Shown in pieces: positions 58,216 through 64,000 of a DNA stretch of 64,000 nucleotides; position 1 is the stretch's first letter; every line of letters begins with the position of its first letter. Under the pieces are notes generated by a model, which did no database searches, had not been told where the DNA came from, and saw only the letters and a list, made by a program, of their open reading frames with translations. The position numbers and the translations under genes were made by a program. Source of the stretch: Gillisia hiemivivida (GTDB lineage: Bacteria > Bacteroidota > Bacteroidia > Flavobacteriales > Flavobacteriaceae); contig NZ_VORY01000007.1 of assembly GCF_007997295.1 (NCBI RefSeq), forward strand, positions 87,485-151,484, read 5' to 3'.

Positions 58216-58341
58216 TCAGAGGAGGGAGTTGAGACGCGCCTCGATAGCTAAAGGGATTATCGGCTTTCTTGTTTGTTACTTGATCACTAAAACATTCCTT
58301 TTCAGTGGAATACTCACTATTTGCGATAACCGATGTATTAC
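58216..58341 (-). repeat. R4 gene-end module, copy 1
   Basis: Downstream of chrA on the minus strand: ATCGCAAATAGTGAGTATT, about 25 bases, then GATCAAGTAACAAACAA and a CGATA/TATCG-containing segment. The same order of words occurs at 63486-63600. The arrangement suggests a shared 3' module or the edge of an element. Confidence 0.45.
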
Positions 58342-58363
58342 ACTGGCTTTTTTGCTAGTTTTA

Positions 58364-59485
58364 TCAAAAAAACGTCAATAAATATCCAATTATTGCACCG
58401 CCCAAAACGATAAATGCGCTATTCAATTTTTTTAAAACAAAGACGACAATTAAGCTTGCAACAGCAATTCCTGTTGTACGCCAATCTGTTATTGTGTCCT
58501 TTGCCATTTCTACAGAAACGGCAATTATCAATGCAACTGCTGCGACATTTACTGCATCTAAAATAACTCCTATAATCTTTGACTTCCTCATTTTGGGTAT
58601 CAAAGGATTTAATATCAAAACAAAAAGAAATGAGGGAAGGAAAATCCCAACAGTTGCAGCGATTGCTCCAGTAATTCCGTTCATTTGCCAACCAATAAAT
58701 GTTGCTGTTGATAATACTGGCCCTGGCGTAATTTGTCCAATAGCCACTGCGTCAATCAATGCCTGTCTTGTCAGCCATCCGTTTGCAACTAATTCAGTGT
58801 CCAGAAAAGCAAACAAGACATAGCCACTACCATAAAGTATTGCCCCAACTTTCAAAAAAGTCAGAAATATTTTGAATGTTCCGATTTTCACAGGATCAAT
58901 TGCCTGAAAAAGAAAAAATGGAATTAAACTTTTTAAATTACCTGTATTTTTTTTGAACAAATACATTACTAAACCAAGTAAACCGCAACCGAAAAGAGCG
59001 ATTATTTCGTTTAATCCTAACAAACAAGCAACTAAAGTTATACTACCTAAAATTGCAAGTTCTATGTTTTTTACAGCTTTTTTTCCAAGTCGGAAAGCCG
59101 CGATTATAATTATTGAAATTACTGCTGGTTTAATTCCGTAAATAAAAGGTTCAACTTTTGGCAATTGTCCATATTCTTGGTAAAGCCAAGCAAAAATAGA
59201 TGTGATTACTACTGCCGGAAAAATGAAACAAAACCCTGCAACAAAAAGACCTTTCCAACCTGCACGCTCGTATCCACAATGCATTGTCATTTCGGTTGAA
59301 TTCGGACCAGGAATTAAGTTGGTTGCACCAACAAGGTCAAGAAAGTGTTCTTGTGTCATCCACTTTCTTTTTTTAACAACTTCGTCCTCCATCATTGCGA
59401 TGTGAGCTGCTGGACCACCAAAAGCAATACTTCCGAGCTTAAAGAATAATTTTGCTATTTCTAAGAGTTCTTTCTTAATTGACAT
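58364..59485 (-). CDS. chrA: Chromate transporter ChrA (two CHR domains)
   Basis: Membrane exporter of chromate, 373 residues, with two homologous CHR domains. The first has ELLEIAKLFFKLGSIAFGGP, AAHIAMMEDEVVKKRKW and LVGATNLIPGPNSTEMTMHC; the second has GAILYGSGYVLFAFLDTELV and GQITPGPVLSTATFIGWQMN. I start at the ATG 59483-59485 (MSIKKELLEIAK). A longer in-frame frame reaching 59602 would run into R1 copy 3 and has no family similarity. R1 copy 3 sits 54 bases upstream of the start and may have replaced or altered the promoter. A truncated second copy lies at 55276-55788. Confidence 0.9.
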   Translation of the reverse strand: MSIKKELLEIAKLFFKLGSIAFGGPAAHIAMMEDEVVKKRKWMTQEHFLDLVGATNLIPGPNSTEMTMHCGYERAGWKGLFVAGFCFIFPAVVITSIFAWLYQEYGQLPKVEPFIYGIKPAVISIIIIAAFRLGKKAVKNIELAILGSITLVACLLGLNEIIALFGCGLLGLVMYLFKKNTGNLKSLIPFFLFQAIDPVKIGTFKIFLTFLKVGAILYGSGYVLFAFLDTELVANGWLTRQALIDAVAIGQITPGPVLSTATFIGWQMNGITGAIAATVGIFLPSFLFVLILNPLIPKMRKSKIIGVILDAVNVAAVALIIAVSVEMAKDTITDWRTTGIAVASLIVVFVLKKLNSAFIVLGGAIIGYLLTFF

Positions 59486-59539
59486 AATGACAAGGTTAGA
59501 ATATTGACACGCTTTAATAGCGAAAACAAGGTTGAAAAT

Positions 59540-59763
59540 CATTGTCGTCCGACAAAAGATATAAGATCGCTGCGCTGCTAGATTCAAGACGTAAGACTTC
59601 ATTTCAACTAATTGAAAATCAATATCTCAAACTGTATAAATTTTCAAAAAGGAAAAAATAATTCTGTGTTCCAATAGCAAGCTCCTAAACATTGAAAACA
59701 GTCTTAATCCACGTTACTTATAGCCTCACCGAAATCCTGAATTTTTTTACCAGACAATACTAG
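59540..59763 (+). mobile_element. R1 MITE-like element, copy 3 (upstream of chrA)
   Basis: A 224-base R1 copy, CATTGTCGTCCGACAAAAG to TTTTTTTACCAGACAATACTA, flanked on both sides by GTTGAAAAT, a perfect 9-bp direct repeat. It lies between the start of minus-strand chrA and the terminator of the TonB-receptor operon. Its left end is 54 bases from the chrA ATG. Confidence 0.87.
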
Positions 59764-59812
59764 TTGAAAATATAAATATTTTAAATTTGTGATGTTATAT
59801 TATCAATAAATA

Positions 59813-59848
59813 AAATGCCTTCTACAAAAATGTATGTAGAAGGCATTT
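59813..59848. terminator. Terminator of the TonB-receptor operon
   Basis: AAATGCCTTCTACA, loop, TGTAGAAGGCATTT: a perfect 14-bp stem 36 bases past the lipoprotein stop codon on the minus strand, with T-rich flanks. Confidence 0.75.
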
Positions 59849-59883
59849 CCTTTGGTACAAAGAAAAGTGTGACTAATTCAAAT

Positions 59884-60435
59884 CTATTGTACCGTTACGT
59901 TAAAGGTTGCAGCAATATCTGTTTCTCCTCCAGCATCGCCAAGACCTGTATTTGGTTTTGTAGGTTCGTGACGCAGTGTAAACGTTAATGTTCCTGAACT
60001 CGCTGCACCAGCTGTAAGCGTGAATTGTGTTCCCAAGTTATTACCGTCTCTATCTAAATTGGTATACATTGTTGTCACATCCAGCCCACTACCAATAGTG
60101 TAGAAAAACTGGTGTTCCTCTGATTCTTCTTCTACTTCTTCAGTAATGTTTTCCGGTGGGTTCACGGTTTCGTTGAGCAGTACAATGCTACCATTGTATG
60201 TAACTCCAGTTGCCAAGTTTCCGGAAGTAACAACGGGTGCGTTAGGGCCATCGCCATCCAAATCACGGGTCTGCAAGGTAATGGGCGTTCCACCACCATT
60301 GGGTATAAGGGTTACTGTTAAAGTGGTAATTACCTCTTCTTCGTTTACTGGTTCTGGCGTATCATCATCACTTGAGCATGATACAAATAATACTGTAGCA
60401 AAAATTGCTGTTGCTAAAAATTTTACTTTTTTCAT
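59884..60435 (-). CDS. Lipoprotein of unknown function next to a TonB-dependent receptor
   Basis: A 183-residue lipoprotein (ATVLFVSCSSDDD, Cys20 with a following Ser/Asp export-type stretch that in Bacteroidetes often directs lipoproteins to the surface). The mature part is Thr/Gly/Asp-rich beta structure: TLTVTLIPNGGGTPITLQTR, DLDGDGPNAPVV, an acidic loop (TEEVEEESEEHQFFYT), and a C-terminal LTFTLRHEPTKPNTGLGDAG. I do not recognise the family. It begins 19 bases after the receptor gene, so it is probably a surface partner of that receptor. Confidence 0.7.
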   Translation of the reverse strand: MKKVKFLATAIFATVLFVSCSSDDDTPEPVNEEEVITTLTVTLIPNGGGTPITLQTRDLDGDGPNAPVVTSGNLATGVTYNGSIVLLNETVNPPENITEEVEEESEEHQFFYTIGSGLDVTTMYTNLDRDGNNLGTQFTLTAGAASSGTLTFTLRHEPTKPNTGLGDAGGETDIAATFNVTVQ

Positions 60436-60454
60436 TTGTTTTTGTTTTAAAAAA

Positions 60455-62854
60455 TTAATAATTGAGTTTGAGATTTAATAAAAAGTTTCTGCCCAAATCG
60501 TCTGCATAATAGCGCAGTCGGTTTAGGTAATTGCGGTAGGAAGTGTTTAATAAATTGGTGATTTCAAAACCCACTGTGAGTGTTGATTTTTGAGTGACTT
60601 GAAAATCAATGCTTGAATTTAAATTGAGCAAATGATAAGCATCGGGCGGTGTGCTTAGATCAACGGTTTCCATAGTTTCGGTCTCTGGAATAAACACTTC
60701 AAAATTGTTATCGGGATATTCGTTCTGACGGAATACATACTCGCTCTGCAATGCCAAACGTAGATTTTTGAACTCTGGATTTTGATAGACAATTTCATTT
60801 TTGGTATTTATGGGTGGCATATTTATTAAGGGTTCTTCACGAGAACGGTCGTAGCCTTTTACCAATGAGAACTGGTGATTGAAACGGAAATTTTTAGAAA
60901 AAGCATAAGATGCATCAAAATCCACTCCTAACAATTGTGCATCGGTCTGTCTATACTCCCATACTTGGAAATTTCCCCGTACCGTTTGCTGGATTTCTGT
61001 AGGTTCGATAACCATGAAATCTTTAATAGTGTTTATGAAAGGACTTACTGAAAAGCTGAAATTTTCATTTTCTCGCTGAAAAGTCAACGATATTTTATGT
61101 CCAATTTCTGAATTAAAGCGTAGATCGCCCAGTTCTATACGGGAAGCAGAATGATGCAAGCCTTCGCTAAAAAGTTCGGAAGGATTGGGCGCACGGGATG
61201 CTATTGAATAATTGAAAAATAGTTTATAATTCTCCCCAAAAGCGTATGTTGCGCCCAAAGTTGCTGAAGCGTTATAAAAATTCAGTTGTGGATTAGTCAA
61301 AATCTGATTGTTCAATTCTTCGACTACTATTTCAGGGAAGAGCTCGTCATAATTTCGAGATTTCCAAAAAGAGGTTCGATAGAATTTAAAAGTGTCCATA
61401 TACGTATAATCAAATCGCCCGCCTGCTTCCACAAGGAAGTTATCATTCAACTGGTAATCTGCTATGGCATATACCGCTAAATCATACTTTTCATAATCTG
61501 GGATCAATCTGCGCACTCCTGTATTTGGGTTTGCAAAGTTGTTTTGATAGCTTGCCATTAGACCAGTCTTTAGGCTTATTGCATCGGTCAAGTTAGAATC
61601 CAAGTCGAGTATTAATGTGTGGGTGTCCAGTTGTAAGTCCAAAGATGCGTTATCCCTATCTGCACCGCGTCTAATATCAAATTCCAAGCGGTTGTTGCGT
61701 TGAAAGTCATATTGTAAACTCACTTTCCCGAAGCCATCAAACCTTTTGAAGCCTTTTATACGGGCTAAATGGTGTGCTATATCTTGTTTTGGGGTGTTGA
61801 TTTGATATGTAAAATCATTGATGATTAGAGGCCTGCTGCTATTTATGGCTCGAATTTGGTCTTGCGCACCACCCAGATGGGATGCTCTTAAGATTCCGAT
61901 TTCATTTTTAAAGAGGGAATAATAGGCCTCGATGCCGTAATTGAACCGATTGAGTCCAACGTGCAAAGAAGCATTACGTTCAAAAATCCCAGTATTGCTC
62001 AATACATAATCTGGTGCTTCAAAATCGCCAAAACGTTTCAATGTTCCTTGTACTGTTGCATACCATCCGCTTTGATAGCTTTTGGTTAATTGGGAAGTCA
62101 GCGAAGAACCGCGCCCATTTGATGCTGCCGTAAACAACGTCTTTCCGTAGAGACTATCTTTTACTGGAACTTTTGAAGCTTCTGCTACAATAACTCCCCC
62201 CACTGCATCGCCACTGTATTGCAAGGCACCTGCCCCTTTTATTAGGGTAAGGTTGCCAGCCGAATTGATATCAACGTTCGGGGCATGCTCTGCACCCCAT
62301 TCTTGGTCTTCCATCCTAACACCGTTATTTATGATAACAACACGACTGCTGTGAAGGCCATTAATCAAAGGTTTTACAACGGTATTTCCAGTATTGAGGG
62401 AAGAAACACCGCTCAAACTGTTAAGGGCATCGCCGAGCGTACCGCTGCTAAAACGTTCCAGTTCTTCCTTTGAGATAGTGTTTTCAAGAATTGTTTTGGA
62501 CTTGTTACTGTAGGCTTTTCCCTCAACAGTAATTTGGTTAAGTTCTTCCAAATGGTGCTCCAGTTTAAAAGTCATGGTTGTGTTACCTGATATTTTAACG
62601 GTAAACCCTTTAGACAAGCAATAGGGATGTGACACCTGTATGGAATAAGTGTCATTACAAAGATTTGAAATGGTAAAATGCCCATCGAGGTCTGTCTGCA
62701 CAGCTTGTTTAGAACCTGCAACAATAAGCGTTGCACCTGCAAGTAAAGAGCCATCGTGAAGGTCTTTTACCGTGCCAGAAAGTGTGTTTTCACAAGTTTG
62801 TGATATAGATGGAATACTGCTTAATAGCAGTACGAATAATACATAAGTGCGCAT
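60455..62854 (-). CDS. TonB-dependent outer-membrane receptor, ZnuD-like (probable metal uptake)
   Basis: A 799-residue receptor. Signal peptide (VLFVLLLSSIPSISQ); N-terminal CarboxypepD_reg-like domain at about 22-105 (LSGTVKDLHDGSLLAGATLI). The plug domain spans about 110-230 with SGTLGDALNSLSGVSSLNTG, NGVRMEDQEWGAEHAPNVDI and GALQYSGDAVGGVIVAEASK. The beta-barrel closes in LGRNFLLNLKLNY. The plug block with EHAP-VD resembles zinc receptors of the ZnuD type, hence the suggestion of zinc or another divalent metal (inference). It is followed by a lipoprotein gene and preceded by a His/Cys-containing small protein gene; all three form one minus-strand unit. Confidence 0.85.
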   Translation of the reverse strand: MRTYVLFVLLLSSIPSISQTCENTLSGTVKDLHDGSLLAGATLIVAGSKQAVQTDLDGHFTISNLCNDTYSIQVSHPYCLSKGFTVKISGNTTMTFKLEHHLEELNQITVEGKAYSNKSKTILENTISKEELERFSSGTLGDALNSLSGVSSLNTGNTVVKPLINGLHSSRVVIINNGVRMEDQEWGAEHAPNVDINSAGNLTLIKGAGALQYSGDAVGGVIVAEASKVPVKDSLYGKTLFTAASNGRGSSLTSQLTKSYQSGWYATVQGTLKRFGDFEAPDYVLSNTGIFERNASLHVGLNRFNYGIEAYYSLFKNEIGILRASHLGGAQDQIRAINSSRPLIINDFTYQINTPKQDIAHHLARIKGFKRFDGFGKVSLQYDFQRNNRLEFDIRRGADRDNASLDLQLDTHTLILDLDSNLTDAISLKTGLMASYQNNFANPNTGVRRLIPDYEKYDLAVYAIADYQLNDNFLVEAGGRFDYTYMDTFKFYRTSFWKSRNYDELFPEIVVEELNNQILTNPQLNFYNASATLGATYAFGENYKLFFNYSIASRAPNPSELFSEGLHHSASRIELGDLRFNSEIGHKISLTFQRENENFSFSVSPFINTIKDFMVIEPTEIQQTVRGNFQVWEYRQTDAQLLGVDFDASYAFSKNFRFNHQFSLVKGYDRSREEPLINMPPINTKNEIVYQNPEFKNLRLALQSEYVFRQNEYPDNNFEVFIPETETMETVDLSTPPDAYHLLNLNSSIDFQVTQKSTLTVGFEITNLLNTSYRNYLNRLRYYADDLGRNFLLNLKLNY

Positions 62855-62896
62855 ACAAATTCTTAATTAACATAATAATAAATATATTTTTGTTTA

Positions 62897-63226
62897 TTAA
62901 GAAAAAATGGGTGGTGCGCGAAGCTGGGTATTGGTTATTTTAAAGGAATGGAATTGTAAGGAAGCGAAGTCTGCTTCAATCTTTACAGGAATATCAGGTT
63001 GTAATAAAACAGGATATTGATATATATCGTAGTTGAAAGATGCCAAGTGAAAATGGCCTATCTCACACTTTACACTGGATTTATGAATATGAGTTGTCTG
63101 TTCCGTGCAAGCAATGTGGTCGTGCCCTTCAAAAACATGAAAAAACTGAATGGCAGTAGGCAACATTAAAGCTACAAAGAGCAATAATGCGGCCATATTT
63201 TTGCCAATCTGTTTTTTATAATCCAT
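62897..63226 (-). CDS. Small His/Cys-containing secreted protein heading the TonB-receptor operon (LRAPP tail)
   Basis: A 109-residue protein with one N-terminal hydrophobic segment (AALLLFVALMLPTAIQFF). The exported part has HVFEGHDHIACTEQTTHIHK and KCEIGHFHLASFN, i.e. two Cys and seven or more His in a short space, suited to metal binding. The C-terminus is ITNTQLRAPPIFS. The plan matches the 145-residue His-rich protein at 53389-53826, although the sequences are otherwise different. It lies 42 bases upstream of the receptor gene and is likely co-transcribed. Confidence 0.7.
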   Translation of the reverse strand: MDYKKQIGKNMAALLLFVALMLPTAIQFFHVFEGHDHIACTEQTTHIHKSSVKCEIGHFHLASFNYDIYQYPVLLQPDIPVKIEADFASLQFHSFKITNTQLRAPPIFS

Positions 63227-63485
63227 TGTTTTCCTATATATCGAAAACGTAAAAATAAAGAATCATTTTGTAATTAGGACAACAATTACGCAGGAATAAA
63301 CCTATGTTGGATTCTTAATAGCTAAATGCAAATTCTATTTTGAGGATTTGAGCGTTAGCAAAAAAAACTCTTTTGTTTTTTTGTAAGTGACTTTTTTAGA
63401 TGCAAAAATAGCATGGGGTAGATTGCGTTTTGGCGTTTTTTAGTTTGGATTTTTGTCTTGTGGGTAGCGGCGGTCTTGCTTAACG
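63227..63485. other. Intergenic region upstream of the TonB-receptor operon
   Basis: 259 bases; presumed promoter region for the minus-strand operon. A GC-richer patch (63460-63485) leads into R4 copy 2. No gene. Confidence 0.35.
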
Positions 63486-63600
63486 CGAGTATTGTGAAGT
63501 AGGAGCACGCCCCGATATCTAGCTATCGGTATTGTCCCTAGTTGTTTGTTACTTGATCTCTATAATATTACTTATTACCCAAATGCTAACTATTTGCGAT
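63486..63600 (-). repeat. R4 gene-end module, copy 2
   Basis: On the minus strand ATCGCAAATAGTTAGCATT, a spacer, GATCAAGTAACAAACAACTA, then a CCGATAGCTAGATATCGG palindrome. It overlaps the last codons and TAG of the 96-aa ORF (63590). The same words occur after chrA at 58216-58341. Confidence 0.45.
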
Positions 63601-63880
63601 TTACCAAATTTGGCTGCTGCCTTTTTCTTATAGACTGTATTCTCATGCGATGATGTCTTTGTAGAATAATTGGATACAAATTACCAATCAAATTTATCAA
63701 AAGAGAAAACACAGCTAATTTGATTGCACCGATTGCAATTAAATAAATGCTCACAAAAGAAATAATTATAAGTGGTATTAAATGCCCAAATTCAGATTTC
63801 ATTGATTGCTCTACCAAGTTAGAAATTCCATTTTCCTTGCCATTAAAATATTTTTTCCTTTGATTCTTACTTTGGATCAT
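63590..63880 (-). CDS. Small membrane protein (96 aa), possibly a C-terminal fragment
   Basis: A basic N-terminus (MIQSKNQRKKYF) is followed by two hydrophobic stretches (about 34-55 and 58-72) and the ending NLYPIILQRHHRMRIQSIRK. That ending (N-Y-P-x-x-L-Q-R-x-x-R-x-R) is like the C-terminus of glycosyl-diaponeurosporenoate acyltransferase-type membrane proteins of about 170 residues. This ORF may therefore be a shortened copy. Its stop lies inside R4 copy 2, and a transposase 3' end lies directly upstream, so truncation by mobile DNA is plausible. Confidence 0.5.
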   Translation of the reverse strand: MIQSKNQRKKYFNGKENGISNLVEQSMKSEFGHLIPLIIISFVSIYLIAIGAIKLAVFSLLINLIGNLYPIILQRHHRMRIQSIRKRQQPNLVNRK

Positions 63881-63895
63881 GACTAATTGTTGTGT

Positions 63896-64000
63896 TTATG
63901 CAAAAATTGTGGTTAATCTGTAGAGGAAGAATTCTACATTTTTTACTCCTCTGAACTGTGCTCTAAAGGCTTTTATTTTTGCGTTGAATGATTCTGCTGA
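63896..64000 (-). CDS. Transposase C-terminus (ISL3/IS204-like), partial at window edge
   Basis: The minus-strand frame from the window end reads SAESFNAKIKAFRAQFRGVK and ends RLTTIFA followed by TAA at 63896-63898. This string is the characteristic C-terminus of DDE transposases of the ISL3 (IS204/IS1001/IS1096/IS1165) type common in Bacteroidetes. The rest lies outside the window, so intactness is unknown. Confidence 0.75.
   Translation of the reverse strand, partial: SAESFNAKIKAFRAQFRGVKNVEFFLYRLTTIFA

Noticed and set aside
59486..59602. 39-residue N-terminal extension of ChrA
   Set aside because: The extension is encoded partly by R1 copy 3, and the second ChrA copy starts at the equivalent of the shorter form (KKELLE / KKNELKE).

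Overview
The window is AT-rich chromosomal DNA that looks like a marine or environmental member of the Flavobacteriaceae (Bacteroidetes). Evidence: the order leucine dehydrogenase - long NusB - DUF1573 lipoprotein - YajC, lipoproteins with Bacteroidetes-type lipoboxes, TAnnTTTG-type -7 boxes, a GlgA/GlgC/GlgB/GH31 cluster, a DASH cryptochrome, a CarboxypepD_reg-fused TonB-dependent receptor and DnaQ-GIY-YIG type nucleases. The genus cannot be fixed from the sequence alone (Gramella/Christiangramia, Zunongwangia and Salegentibacter are the kind of organisms I have in mind). No rRNA, tRNA or CRISPR array was seen.

Layout. 1-3.5 kb: housekeeping block (5' end of an ABC exporter gene, leucine dehydrogenase, nusB, DUF1573, yajC) closed by a perfect terminator hairpin. 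3.6-10.7 kb: unknown lipoprotein, a TonB protein, katG bracketed by two copies of a mobile repeat (R1), and a PAS histidine kinase. 11-18.4 kb: glycogen cluster glgA-glgC-glgB plus a GH31 alpha-glucosidase. 18.7-28 kb: MFS transporter, two tiny charged ORFs, DUF808 membrane protein, saccharopine-dehydrogenase-like protein, a two-domain M16 peptidase, and several gene relics. 28-36 kb: zinc alcohol dehydrogenase, Ku, LigD (bacterial NHEJ), a UvrD-like helicase and, divergently, a GIY-YIG nuclease whose DnaQ-like half has lost its catalytic residues. 36.5-46.8 kb: DUF421 protein, FAD/NAD(P)-binding protein, a broken IS200/IS605 element, alpha/beta hydrolase, DASH cryptochrome, a PLP enzyme and an overlapping DUF3037 / HipA-like kinase pair. 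47-64 kb: a metal-handling island on the minus strand: CusA/CusB/CusC-type efflux operon led by a His-rich secreted protein, a truncated ACR3 arsenite exporter, an inserted fragment of another operon (SDR), a truncated chrA, a fatty-acid desaturase, a DUF2141 protein, an intact chrA, a ZnuD-like TonB-dependent receptor operon again led by a small His-rich protein, and the 3' end of a transposase at the edge.

How it works together. The glycogen genes make and remodel alpha-glucan; Ku and LigD would join double-strand breaks; the metal island couples outer-membrane metal uptake (TonB receptor; a TonB protein lies elsewhere in the window), tripartite efflux and oxyanion export. The accessory parts are strongly shaped by small non-coding repeats. 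R1 is a 214-224 bp MITE-like element, three copies, each with its own 9-bp flanking duplication. R2 is a REP-like palindromic element, four copies, one of which splits an open reading frame. R3 is a pair of ~189 bp inverted copies with terminal inverted repeats. R4 is a pair of similar gene-end modules. At least seven gene relics (aldo/keto reductase, ACR3, SDR, chrA, IS200 tnpA, a methyltransferase-like membrane protein, a short unknown ORF) show that the accessory regions are decaying.
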